The translations under genes were made by a program, and so were the position numbers. 64,000 nt of DNA. Source: Candidatus Helarchaeota archaeon. Its GTDB lineage: Archaea > Asgardarchaeota > Lokiarchaeia > Helarchaeales > RDOG01. The DNA is taken from the NCBI GenBank assembly GCA_019058315.1, contig JAHPZH010000001.1:1-64000 (forward strand), read 5' to 3'. Positions 8,551 through 17,711 of this stretch are shown here, piece after piece. The notes beneath the pieces are model-generated. The model was not told the origin of the DNA, did not search any database, and was given only the letters and a program-made list of their open reading frames with translations. Position 1 is the first letter of the stretch. Every line of letters begins with the position of its first letter.

Positions 8551-11500
8551 TTATTTACCTCCTTTTATTGCAAAAATTTGAGATATTAACTGATCTGTGG
8601 TAAAATGACGAATTGTAACTGCGCTTGCTGGACAACTTGAACAACAAACACCACATCCTTTACATACAGCTCCAATTACCTCAACTTGCTCGTCTTCATT
8701 TTTTCTAATTGCTCCGAATGGACACAGTTTTATACATGTTTCACAACCGACACACAAATCTTGGTCAATGTAAGCTGTGACGCCACCAACTTTGATTTGA
8801 TCCTTTGCTAATATAGTAACTGATCTTGCGGCTGCTCCTTTTGCTTGGGCAATAGTCTCATTGATGAGCTTCGGCCATTGTGCACCACCACATAAGAAGA
8901 CACCATCAGTAGCGAAATCTAGTGGTCTCAATTTTACATGAGCCTCAAGGAAGAAACCATTAGCTTCTAAGGGAACCTTTAGCATTTGCGAGAGCTCTTT
9001 AGCTTCTGCGGGCAAAAATGCAGCACTCAATACTAGAAGATCAGCATTAAGCTCTATTTTTTGATTTAATAATGCATGTTTAACAGTAATCGTAAGACCC
9101 TTTGCTAAACTAACTTCAGGTGGTGATTCTTTTTCAAAACGGATAAATATAACTCCCTTTTCTCTTGCTTCTCTATAATAATCCTCTTTAAAACCATAAG
9201 CTCGTAAATCCCTATATAATACAACAATGTTAGTATTTGGGTTCCTTTCTTTTAATTTTAAAGCATTCTTAATCGCAAGAGAGCAGCATATTTTGCTACA
9301 ATAAGGACGTTCATCGTTCCTCGATCCTACGCACTGGATCATAACTACAGAATTAGGATTTACTTGATTCTTTGCTATCTTTGTTTCTAGTTCGTGTTGT
9401 GTTAATATTTTGTCACTCTTTCCGTACTCATACTCTTTTGGCTTGTATTCATTTCCACCTGTGGCTACAATAATCACTCCACTGTCTAAATCATCTTTAG
9501 TGCCATTTTTACTGACTGTAGTTACGAAATTTCCAACAAATCCTTGAATGTCATCAATATTAGCACCTGTATATACTTTGATTTTATCATGATTTTTAAC
9601 TTGATTGATAAGATCTTTGAGGAATTTCTGAGGATCTGAGCCATCAATAAGATAATGAATGTCTCTTACAAGACCTCCAAGTTCTTTCTCTTTCTCAATT
9701 AAAAATGTTTGATAACCTTGATTAGCCAATTCTAATGCTGCTGTCATACCACCAATACCACCACCGATTACAAGCCCCGAATGTTTTATATCTACCATAG
9801 TTTCTTGTATGGGATTTAATAAACCAGCTTTTGCTACACCCATTGCAACGAGCTCTTTTGCCTTTTCGGTTGCTGCTTCAGGTTCAGACATGTGAACCCA
9901 TGAACATTGTTCGCGTAAATTGACAAATTCGAATAAAAATGGATTTAATCCAGCTTCTCGTATGGTATTTTGAAAGAGAGGTTCGTGAGTCCTCGGAGTG
10001 CAACTGGCGACAACAACTCTATTCAATTTATGTTCCTTTATTTTTTCTTTCATAATTTCCTGAGTATCGGCACTACACGTGTATAAATTTTCTTCAGCAT
10101 AAACTATATTTGGGAGCGTTTTAGCGAATTTTACAACTTCTGGAACATCAACAACGCCTCCAATATTAATCCCACAATGGCAAATAAACGCCCCAACCCT
10201 AGGTTCTTGCCCTTCTATTGATAATTCGTCAGGATATTCCTTCTTAGTAATTAATGTTTTTCTCACATCTGTAAGTAAAGTAGAAGCTTTTCCTGCAGCA
10301 CCACTTGCCTCTGCAACTGTTTCTGGGATGTCTTTGGGTCCAGAATATGTTCCACACACATAAATTCCAGGTCTACTTGTCTCTAAGGGAGTAGTTAATC
10401 CTGTAGCTGCAAAATTATACTTATCAATATTTATCCCAAAAGTCTTAGCTAATTCTGGTGATTCCTCAAATGGTGTTAATCCTATTGAGAGAACAACCAA
10501 ATCATAATTGTCTTCAATCATTTCTCCTGTTTCAGTATTTTCTAGAGTAGTTACTACGTCTCCAGTGTGCGGATCTTCTTGCATCATTGAGACTCTTCCT
10601 CTGAAAAACTCAATTCCCCTATTTTGGCCTCTTACATAAAATTCTTCGAAGCCTTTCCCAACAGTCCGCATGTCAATAAAACAGACATGGCATTTAAGGT
10701 CTGGAGCATGTTCCATGGCAATCAACGCTTGTTTTATTGTATACATGCAGCAGACAGCTGAACAATAACCCTTGTCTATTTTTGTATTTCTAGAACCAAT
10801 ACAATTCAACCATAATATTTTATGAGGATGTTTCATATCCAAAGGTCGGACTACATGACCTTTAAAAGGTCCTGAAGCATTTAAAATACGTTCAAACTCA
10901 AGGCTTGTTACCACATTTTTAATTTTACCATACCCGTACTGAGGTAATATTGAGGGATCAAAAGTATCGGTTCCTACTGCGAGAATTATTGCTCCTACAT
11001 TAATTTTAACTTGTTCGTCCTTTTGATTATGATCAACAGCTCCCACTTCGCATACTTTTTCGCAAATCTGACATATTCCATCTTGTAAATAAAGACAAGT
11101 TTCTTTATCAACAACATAAGTGGATGGTACTGCTTGTGGGAATGGAGTATAAATTGCAGTTCTAATACCAAGACCCATATTATACTCGTCTTTGACAGCT
11201 ATTGGACAATGGGTATGACATATACCACAAGCCTTACATTTGTCAGCATCAATAAATCTTGCTTTTTTCAAGAGAGTCACTTCGAAGTTGCCTGCTTGTC
11301 CTTCGACTTTTTCAACTTTACTATAAGTTATTAATTCAATATTAGGATCTCTGCCGACTTCGACCATTTTAGGGGCTAATATACACATTGAACAATCCAA
11401 TGTGGGAAATGTTTTATCTAATTGCCCCATAATTCCGCCAATACTTGGATTATTCTCAATCAAATAAACTTTATAACCTAACTCGGAGAGATCAAGGGAA

Positions 11501-11556
11501 GCTTGTATCCCAGCGACCCCACCGCCTACTACTAATACAGATCCAATTTTAGCCAT
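8551..11556 (-). CDS. hdrA: HdrA-like protein with two flavin modules (second in operon)
   Basis: About 1001 residues with the same two-module plan as 4777-7788, but clearly divergent from it. Module 1 has GGGVAGIQASLDL, LDCSMCILAPKM near 58, CKACGICHTHCP near 110 and a second inserted cluster with the odd spacing CLYLQDGICQICEKVC near 158, also found in the HdrA-MvhD fusion at 31628. Module 2 has ICHCGINIGG near 465 and GGGIGGMTAALEL near 610. C-terminal ferredoxin motifs are CVGCETCIKLCP and CKGCGVCCSSCP. Start choice: GTG 11565, ATG 11562 and ATG 11556 are in frame; GGGTGAT lies best for 11556. Two different HdrAs in one operon suggest a stacked or heteromeric complex. Confidence 0.9.
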   Translation of the reverse strand: MAKIGSVLVVGGGVAGIQASLDLSELGYKVYLIENNPSIGGIMGQLDKTFPTLDCSMCILAPKMVEVGRDPNIELITYSKVEKVEGQAGNFEVTLLKKARFIDADKCKACGICHTHCPIAVKDEYNMGLGIRTAIYTPFPQAVPSTYVVDKETCLYLQDGICQICEKVCEVGAVDHNQKDEQVKINVGAIILAVGTDTFDPSILPQYGYGKIKNVVTSLEFERILNASGPFKGHVVRPLDMKHPHKILWLNCIGSRNTKIDKGYCSAVCCMYTIKQALIAMEHAPDLKCHVCFIDMRTVGKGFEEFYVRGQNRGIEFFRGRVSMMQEDPHTGDVVTTLENTETGEMIEDNYDLVVLSIGLTPFEESPELAKTFGINIDKYNFAATGLTTPLETSRPGIYVCGTYSGPKDIPETVAEASGAAGKASTLLTDVRKTLITKKEYPDELSIEGQEPRVGAFICHCGINIGGVVDVPEVVKFAKTLPNIVYAEENLYTCSADTQEIMKEKIKEHKLNRVVVASCTPRTHEPLFQNTIREAGLNPFLFEFVNLREQCSWVHMSEPEAATEKAKELVAMGVAKAGLLNPIQETMVDIKHSGLVIGGGIGGMTAALELANQGYQTFLIEKEKELGGLVRDIHYLIDGSDPQKFLKDLINQVKNHDKIKVYTGANIDDIQGFVGNFVTTVSKNGTKDDLDSGVIIVATGGNEYKPKEYEYGKSDKILTQHELETKIAKNQVNPNSVVMIQCVGSRNDERPYCSKICCSLAIKNALKLKERNPNTNIVVLYRDLRAYGFKEDYYREAREKGVIFIRFEKESPPEVSLAKGLTITVKHALLNQKIELNADLLVLSAAFLPAEAKELSQMLKVPLEANGFFLEAHVKLRPLDFATDGVFLCGGAQWPKLINETIAQAKGAAARSVTILAKDQIKVGGVTAYIDQDLCVGCETCIKLCPFGAIRKNEDEQVEVIGAVCKGCGVCCSSCPASAVTIRHFTTDQLISQIFAIKGGK

Positions 11557-11567
11557 ATTCATCACCC

Positions 11568-12890
11568 TTATCTCTTAGTCTCCTGTAAATTTTTTGAAGC
11601 TCTTTCAGTTTTTACATTGCTCATTCTATTAATAATCTTAAGAGATCTTTCTCTTAGTTTGGAGATATTTTCTGGAGTTGCTCGATATTCTGCAATGAAC
11701 CCTTCAGATAAAGCTTTAGCAAATAATTGCTCGCCTTGTTCTGTGCGGATAAAAACCGTCGAATGATTTTGAGGGGCAGCAATTCCCCCAACAGAAATAT
11801 CTGCATAAACATTAGAGAAATCAGGACAGAATAAGCAATTAGAACGAATAGCTCCCTCAACTTCTTTCATGGGAACTTCTTTAACTGTATCATCTTTAAG
11901 CGTTATAAGAAAATTCTTTTTAATGTTAACTTTTTTTATGTTGTCAACACTTAAGTTTAATTTCTGTTCAAACATTTTTTTCATCAAATCAGTGTATGTG
12001 AAATTCTCCATGCAGAAAAGACCGATAACATACTTTATGGTATTTGCAGGTCGTATTTTTCTAACTTGCATCTTTCTAACTGCTGTAACATGACAAGGAC
12101 AACCAACAAATGCTAACCTTGCATAATCAAAATCGCTTAATTCCAATAATTCAATAATTGATGGGATATCAACATCGTCATATTTATCCGGTGAAGAAGC
12201 GATTTTTGGATTTTTGAATATATTCAATGAAGAGGTTATAGAATATCTCGTACCAGCTGATTTTAAAAGTTGGTCGCTTGATGTAACAATTGTTGGAAAA
12301 GATTTCCAATTTGATGTCGCAATATTTACAATTGCACCATCAACCTTCTTGGTATCAAGTAGATATTTTACAAGAGAAGTAACTATTCCCCCATCCTGAC
12401 AGACCTTTAATATTTCTGGATCAGTAGTTTGTGCCCAAGTAAGCTTTTTATATGAGCCTACAGGGTCCTTGCATGCGTAAGCTTCTGTAAGTTGAGTATT
12501 TAATGATGTTGTTCTTGGACAAAAATGATAACAAAGCCCACATTCTAAACAAATTTGTTCATCTGATTCAATAAATTCAGGAGTGCCATTTTTCATTTTT
12601 ATTGCGTTAATATTATTAATCGCACAAATTGAAACACAGCCACCACATGAAGCGCAGATTTTGGGTTTTATTACCTCATTTTCCAAATCTTTAAAAGTTT
12701 TAACTTCTGTCATTTTTATTTCATCCTTTTTTTCTATTATTTCAACCCTTTCCTTTTTTATTTCACCCATTTCTTTTTTTATTTCAATAATTTCTTTTTT
12801 TCTATCTTTCTTTACATCATAATCGAATATTTCTCGAATGAAATCTTTTATTATTTTTATAATCTCATCTAATAAATCTAATATTTCCAA
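11568..12890 (-). CDS. FrhB/FdhB-family F420-linked flavoprotein with 4Fe-4S ferredoxin domain
   Basis: A 440-residue coenzyme F420 hydrogenase/dehydrogenase beta-subunit family protein. Two ferredoxin motifs (CASCGGCVSICA near 79, CLECGLCYHFCP near 113) precede the FrhB region (VCQDGGIVTSLVKYLL near 165, FVGCPCHVTAVRKMQ near 265, IGLFCMENFTYTDL near 290). The family binds FAD and F420 and transfers electrons between F420H2 and Fe-S clusters. The first ~58 residues are an unusual Lys/Glu/Ile-rich helix. The TTG start at 12890 is favoured by AAAGGAG just upstream; ATG 12713 would remove the helix. Position between hdrB and hdrA suggests that it feeds F420 electrons into this Hdr. Confidence 0.82.
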   Translation of the reverse strand: MEILDLLDEIIKIIKDFIREIFDYDVKKDRKKEIIEIKKEMGEIKKERVEIIEKKDEIKMTEVKTFKDLENEVIKPKICASCGGCVSICAINNINAIKMKNGTPEFIESDEQICLECGLCYHFCPRTTSLNTQLTEAYACKDPVGSYKKLTWAQTTDPEILKVCQDGGIVTSLVKYLLDTKKVDGAIVNIATSNWKSFPTIVTSSDQLLKSAGTRYSITSSLNIFKNPKIASSPDKYDDVDIPSIIELLELSDFDYARLAFVGCPCHVTAVRKMQVRKIRPANTIKYVIGLFCMENFTYTDLMKKMFEQKLNLSVDNIKKVNIKKNFLITLKDDTVKEVPMKEVEGAIRSNCLFCPDFSNVYADISVGGIAAPQNHSTVFIRTEQGEQLFAKALSEGFIAEYRATPENISKLRERSLKIINRMSNVKTERASKNLQETKR

Positions 12891-12915
12891 TAAACTCCTT
12901 TATAGTCATTTATCA

Positions 12916-13788
12916 TCATGTTTCTGCTGGTCCTTCAAGGACGCTTTTGGTTTTTGTCCTGTGAAATCTCAGACCAAGTTCCTTTTCATCATATCCAAAT
13001 GCTAATGCAATAAGTTCCGTTAAATAGAATACCGGAAAATTGTAATCCTCATTGAATTGTTTATTTACAGCATGTTGATTAATATCAAATTGTAAATAAC
13101 AAGCGGGACAAACTACTACTATACAATTAGCTCCAGATTCTTTGATGCTTCTAAGTTTTTTATAAGTCAATTCATTTGCTAAGGTTTCATCGGTTTTTGA
13201 GCAAGGATTACCACAACAATCCATCTTCGCTGTGTAATCTATACTATCAGCTCCTATCGCTTCAACAATCGTATCTAGAGTAGTTGGTTCTATGGGATCA
13301 TCCCAGTCAATAATCTCTGACGGACGGAGATAATGACAACCATAATGAACTGCTACCTTTAATCCTGTTAAAGGATTGGTCACATTTTCTTTAATTTTAT
13401 CGACATTCTCATATAAAATTCGAGCTGCATGATCAATTTGAGCGGTGCCATTATATTTTTTTCCTATTTTTTTTAAGACTCCATTTATTTCATCTTTTTT
13501 ACTAGCGTCTTTTTTCAGTTCATGATTTACCGATTTTAAAGTTTCTACACAACCAGAGCAAAGACTAATTGCTTTACCATCAGTTTCTATCAGACTTAAA
13601 TTTCTTGCGCCTAAAGCTAGCCAGCTAGTAAGATCTATTGCCGGCATTCCTGTTGGGTCTGGACAACAAGAAGCTCCTTTGATGTCCTTGACTTGAATTC
13701 CGAGTTTGTCAAAAACTTTTCTCGCGGAAGCCTCTACAAATGGGATACGTGCCGGAATGACACATCCTAGAAATAATTGATATGACAT
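12916..13788 (-). CDS. hdrB: Heterodisulfide reductase subunit B-like protein
   Basis: At 290 residues it has the length and both Cys-rich CCG modules of HdrB. Module one: FLGCVIP near 8, GASCCPDP near 39 and LCSGC near 80. Module two: HYGCHYLRP near 150, MDCCGNPC near 192 and CPACYLQFD near 228. In HdrB these bind two non-cubane [4Fe-4S] clusters that cleave the CoM-S-S-CoB disulfide; the substrate in a non-methanogen is unknown. It lies 3 bases after hdrC. The paralogue at 49264 is similar. Confidence 0.93.
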   Translation of the reverse strand: MSYQLFLGCVIPARIPFVEASARKVFDKLGIQVKDIKGASCCPDPTGMPAIDLTSWLALGARNLSLIETDGKAISLCSGCVETLKSVNHELKKDASKKDEINGVLKKIGKKYNGTAQIDHAARILYENVDKIKENVTNPLTGLKVAVHYGCHYLRPSEIIDWDDPIEPTTLDTIVEAIGADSIDYTAKMDCCGNPCSKTDETLANELTYKKLRSIKESGANCIVVVCPACYLQFDINQHAVNKQFNEDYNFPVFYLTELIALAFGYDEKELGLRFHRTKTKSVLEGPAET

Positions 13789-13791
13789 TAT

Positions 13792-14304
13792 TTAGCCCTC
13801 CTTTTTAGACCAATCATATTTAATTTTTTTATCTAATTTTGTCTCTTTTAAGAGCGTTTGAATCTCATTTGCCGAAGCCATTTCTAATTTAGGAATTCCT
13901 AATTGATCCCGTCTTCTTAAGATTGCATCCTGAAAAGGTACTGCCATTCCATATTCTAGAATTGCTGAAGCTTGAGCCTTAAATCCTTCTGGAAATTTTC
14001 CAGCCTCAATGCATTTATTTTTAATAAGATTAAAAATTTCTGTTAGAAATACGTTTTGAGGACATAATTCTACACATAGTTGACAAGTACTGCATTCCCA
14101 AACACTGGGTTCTTGTTTATTCACTAGACTGTCTTTTAATCCCAATATTGATTCTTCAATAATCTTTCTCGGATTATATCTTCCTTTGGTCACTATTGCA
14201 ACAGGACATGAACCAGAACAGGTTCCGCATTGAAAACAATAACTTAAAGAAAAATTATCTTTTATTACTTCATTTCGAAAATTAAAATCTATAGTTGTAG
14301 CCAT
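13792..14304 (-). CDS. hdrC: Heterodisulfide reductase subunit C-like protein
   Basis: A 170-residue HdrC with two [4Fe-4S] motifs, CFQCGTCSGSCP near 23 and CSTCQLCVELCP near 70, that wires HdrA to HdrB. It is the first gene of the minus-strand operon running to 1419. The ATG is preceded by AGGAGG (complement of 14313-14318), the strongest ribosome site seen in the operon. Confidence 0.93.
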   Translation of the reverse strand: MATTIDFNFRNEVIKDNFSLSYCFQCGTCSGSCPVAIVTKGRYNPRKIIEESILGLKDSLVNKQEPSVWECSTCQLCVELCPQNVFLTEIFNLIKNKCIEAGKFPEGFKAQASAILEYGMAVPFQDAILRRRDQLGIPKLEMASANEIQTLLKETKLDKKIKYDWSKKEG

Positions 14305-14792
14305 ATACCATTCCTCCTGAATTCAAAAATATTTGTAAATCATTTATAGTAAATTGATTAAGGGAAATTTTTTGCAGATTTGAATGTGATTTACCCTTGT
14401 TCCAAAGTTTTGTACTTATATTGATTTTAAAATAGTCGTGCCACATTTTTTAGAAACCAATTTAATAGATCTATTAAGTGAAGAGTAAGTTTTTTTAATT
14501 GAATGATTCAAATCTGTTTTCTGTTAATAACCATAGTAACAATTATCTAAACATTTATAAAAATTTAGATTCATTTTGAATTTCACTAGTTATAATAAAA
14601 ATAGACATAGGTCTCGTTTTTGGTCAAAGGAATCAGTAATAATAATCAAAAATATTCTTACATTCTTCCATTTTTTTAAAAAAAAGTATAATTTCTTTTC
14701 TTATTTTAAGATCGTTTTAAAAAGGAAAAAATAATTAAATAATTTCCAATTTAAAACTAAAGATGAGTAAAAATTTCAGTTAAGGCGATTAT
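14305..14792. other. Divergent intergenic region with TATA-like element
   Basis: This 488-bp AT-rich spacer separates the minus-strand Hdr operon from the plus-strand SDR gene. It must hold the operon promoter. A TATA-like TTTATAAAAA lies at 14554-14563 and could serve either strand. No RNA gene, long ORF or clear operator is visible. Confidence 0.5.
14313..14318 (-). promoter_or_regulatory. Ribosome binding site of the ten-gene Hdr operon
   Basis: The complement reads AGGAGG, 8 bases before the hdrC ATG. It fixes that start and suggests a leadered transcript with strong first-gene translation. Confidence 0.7.
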
Positions 14793-15590
14793 ATGACAAA
14801 CGCTATGAATTTATTTAAATTAGATGGCAAGGTTGCTCTTGTCACGGGTGGTGGACGTGGACTTGGATTTTATTCAGCAGAAGGTCTAGCAGAAGCTGGA
14901 GCAGATGTTGCAATTTGTGGTCGAGATATACACGGGAAATTGGATGATGCAGTTAAAAAATTAAAAGATATAGGGAGTAATAGCATCCCTATTAAATGTG
15001 ACATAACAGTAGAGGATGAAGTAAAACAAATGGTAAATCAAGTTAAAGAGCATTATGGAAAATGTGATATTCTAATAAATAATGCAGGACTTGGAGATAT
15101 AATACCTACAAAAAGAATGAGTTTAAAACGTTGGAAGGAAATGCTTAACACAAATTTATCAGGAACCTTTCTATGTTGTCGAGAATTTGGAAAGCTAATG
15201 ATTAAACAAAAATTTGGTAATATTATAAATTTTTCAAGTGAAAATGGTCAAGTTGGCTTTGGAATCGGGATGGCTGCATACGCAACAACAAAAATTGGCA
15301 TTGTAGGACTCACTAGATCATTAGCAGTTGAATGGGGGAAATATAATATTAGAGTTAATGCAATACTTCCTGGTAATATGGAAGAAGGAATGATGGAATT
15401 TCTAAAGAATAAAGACGGTCCGATGTATAAAACGATGGAACCATTGTTGAAAATGATTCCTCTTAATAGATATGGAAATGGGGATGATATCAAGGGTCCA
15501 ATTGTGTTTCTCGCATCAGATGCAAGTAGTTATATTTCAGGAGCAAAAATAGTTGTTGATGGTGGTTTTATTATAAATTCTGGTTTATAA
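14793..15590 (+). CDS. SDR family NAD(P)-dependent oxidoreductase
   Basis: A classical short-chain dehydrogenase/reductase of 265 residues. It has the cofactor motif TGGGRGLG near 18, the structural NNAG near 94, a catalytic Ser in INFSSENG near 143 and the YATTK (YxxxK) motif near 161. The C-terminal GGFIINSGL is typical. CGRD after the second strand could favour NADP, which is uncertain. The fold resembles FabG-like or gluconate 5-dehydrogenase-like enzymes; the substrate cannot be assigned. It is divergent from the Hdr operon and 64 bases before the propeller genes, with no obvious functional link. Confidence 0.9.
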   Translation: MTNAMNLFKLDGKVALVTGGGRGLGFYSAEGLAEAGADVAICGRDIHGKLDDAVKKLKDIGSNSIPIKCDITVEDEVKQMVNQVKEHYGKCDILINNAGLGDIIPTKRMSLKRWKEMLNTNLSGTFLCCREFGKLMIKQKFGNIINFSSENGQVGFGIGMAAYATTKIGIVGLTRSLAVEWGKYNIRVNAILPGNMEEGMMEFLKNKDGPMYKTMEPLLKMIPLNRYGNGDDIKGPIVFLASDASSYISGAKIVVDGGFIINSGL

Positions 15591-15654
15591 AGTTTTTAAA
15601 ATATAAAATAATATATTTGTAAACCTCATTTTTTTGAATTGAAGAAGTGATTAT

Positions 15655-17532
15655 ATGAGAATAAAAAAAATCATAATAGTATTTACACAGATTTTGATTA
15701 TTTTGACATTATTCCTTGTTATTAACACCTCTAAATTTGAATCTGCCACTCTTCCCTTGTCTTCAGTAAACGACAAGAGTTTTACTTTAAATACTGCTGC
15801 GAGCTGGTCCAACGCTACTGCGATTTCCGACCTTTACGGGTGGAATAATGGTCCAAGTTTTGCACCAAAAGTCGCCGTGGACGGTTTTGGTAATGTGCAT
15901 GTGGTCTGGCACGATGCCACGAACGGTGCATGGGGAAATGATATAGAAATAATGTACGCAAATTATACCGCTGCGGGCTGGTCGAACGCGATCGTGATTT
16001 CCGACCTTAATGGGTGGAACAATGATTTTAGTTTTTATCCAAGCATTGCCGTTGACGGCAGCGGCAACTTGCACGTGGTCTGGGAAGATTATACGGACGG
16101 TGAGTGGGGAAGTGATGATGAAATAATGTACGCAAATTATACCGCTGCGGGCTGGTCCAACGCGACCGCGATTTCCGACATTTACGGGTGGAACGATGGT
16201 GATAGTTATAGAGCAAAAGTTGCCGTGGATGGTAGCGATAACCTGCACGTGGTCTGGGTTGATGACACGGACGGTGAATGGGGAACTGATAAGGAAATAA
16301 TGTATACGAACTACACCGCTGCGGGCTGGTCCAACGCGACCGCGATTTCCGACCTTTACGGGTGGAACGATGGTGATAGTTCTTACCCAAGCGTCGCCAT
16401 GGACGGTTTTGGCAACGTGTATGTGGTCTGGTACGATGATACGGACGGTGAATGGGGAAATGATATAGAAATAATGTACGCAAACTACACCGCTTCTGGC
16501 TGGTCCAATGCAACTTGTATCTCCGACCAGTACGGGTGGAACAATGGTTATAGTTATGATCCAAACATCGCCGTGGATAATAATAGCAACTTGCATTTGG
16601 TTTGGTACGATAGCACGGACGGTGAGTGGGGAACAGATGATGAAATAATGTACGCAAATTATACCGTTGCGGGCTGGTCCAATGCCACCGCGATTTCCGA
16701 CCTTTACGGGTGGAACAATGGTGCTAGTGAACAACCAAGCATCGTCGTAGACGGTAGCGATAACCTGCACGTGGTCTGGGTTGATGACACGGACGGTGAG
16801 TGGGGAACTGATAAGGAAATAATGTATACGAACTACACCGCTGCGGGCTGGTCCAACGCCACCGCGATTTCCGACCTTTTCGGGTGGAACGATGATCTTA
16901 GTTATAGCCCAAGCGTCGCCACGGACGGTATTGGCAACGTGCACGTGGTCTGGTCCGATGGCACGGACGGTGAGTGGGGAAATGATCAGGAAATAATGTA
17001 CGCAATTCTAACTGAAAAACCTACTTCAAACCACCCTGAAGATATCACAACCACAATTTTAGGTTCGCCAGCAATTTATTGGAACCTTTATGATGAGACT
17101 GGTCCTGGTCAATATCGAGTCTGGGTAAACGATTCTAACGATAATTATTATATTTTGCAAAATTGGACTGCATGGGTAAATAACTCTCTTATATTGATTC
17201 CCATTAATTTCACTGTGTTAGGGACATTTAATTATACTATCGAATATTATGATTTCTATCATTATTTCGGCATTTCAGACTCAGTTATCGTAACAATAAC
17301 AGATGTTATTCCGACTCCGACTCCGACTCCAGAGGAGCCAATCATAATCGCACCACAAGGCGGAGGAGATATTTCTAGCTTTCTACTATCACCATTAGGT
17401 CTTGGAATTATAGCTGGCGTTGGGGCGATCTTGCTAATATTGGTAGCAGTTGTAATTAATAAAAATAAAACTATTAAAGAGCTTAACAAAACCAGTAAAA
17501 CTCCGCCTTCTAAAAAATCAATTGAGAAATAA
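15655..17532 (+). CDS. Membrane-anchored seven-bladed propeller surface protein 1
   Basis: A 625-residue exported protein. Signal sequence: MRIKKIIIVFTQILIILTLF. From about residue 48 to 450 there are seven units of exactly 58 residues (174 bp), each with GWSNATAISDLYGWN, HVVWxD, TDGEWG and EIMYANYT. This fits a seven-bladed BNR/sialidase-like propeller without an evident catalytic site. A shared domain (GPGQYRVWVND, FNYTIEYYDFY) follows near 460-560, then a TPTPTP linker, LSPLGLGII, one membrane helix and a KTIKEL-type tail. NAT and NYT sequons imply heavy N-glycosylation. First of three tandem paralogues; adhesion or ligand binding is a guess. Confidence 0.85.
   Translation: MRIKKIIIVFTQILIILTLFLVINTSKFESATLPLSSVNDKSFTLNTAASWSNATAISDLYGWNNGPSFAPKVAVDGFGNVHVVWHDATNGAWGNDIEIMYANYTAAGWSNAIVISDLNGWNNDFSFYPSIAVDGSGNLHVVWEDYTDGEWGSDDEIMYANYTAAGWSNATAISDIYGWNDGDSYRAKVAVDGSDNLHVVWVDDTDGEWGTDKEIMYTNYTAAGWSNATAISDLYGWNDGDSSYPSVAMDGFGNVYVVWYDDTDGEWGNDIEIMYANYTASGWSNATCISDQYGWNNGYSYDPNIAVDNNSNLHLVWYDSTDGEWGTDDEIMYANYTVAGWSNATAISDLYGWNNGASEQPSIVVDGSDNLHVVWVDDTDGEWGTDKEIMYTNYTAAGWSNATAISDLFGWNDDLSYSPSVATDGIGNVHVVWSDGTDGEWGNDQEIMYAILTEKPTSNHPEDITTTILGSPAIYWNLYDETGPGQYRVWVNDSNDNYYILQNWTAWVNNSLILIPINFTVLGTFNYTIEYYDFYHYFGISDSVIVTITDVIPTPTPTPEEPIIIAPQGGGDISSFLLSPLGLGIIAGVGAILLILVAVVINKNKTIKELNKTSKTPPSKKSIEK
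15803..17000 (+). repeat. Seven in-frame 174-bp repeats
   Basis: The string GCTGGTC recurs at 15803, 15977, 16151, 16325, 16499, 16673 and 16847, exactly 174 bp apart. The units remain similar at the DNA level. They also create long spurious antisense frames, which I discount. Confidence 0.92.
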
Positions 17533-17560
17533 ATATTCTAAATATCTTAATATTCAAGCC

Positions 17561-17572
17561 CTCTTTTTTTTC
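17561..17572 (+). terminator. T-tract terminator after propeller gene 1
   Basis: CCCTC followed by eight T lies about 30 bases after the stop. Equivalent C-then-T tracts follow the other two propeller genes (19619-19628, 21681-21691), so the terminator was duplicated with the gene. Confidence 0.5.
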
Positions 17573-17711
17573 TAAAAATCGCTAAATATAGGATTATCTC
17601 TATTTGTTTCATATCTTGGAGTATATAACGCCCTTTTTCTTATTAAAGATTTATATTTTATAAAATAAAATATATTTCTATCCTCATTTTTTGAATTGAA
17701 GAAGTGATTAG

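Noticed and set aside
15787..16944. Long antisense frame (385 codons) opposite propeller gene 1
   Set aside because: It is a by-product of the 174-bp repeats, with no start signals and a repetitive composition; similar shadows occur opposite the other two copies.
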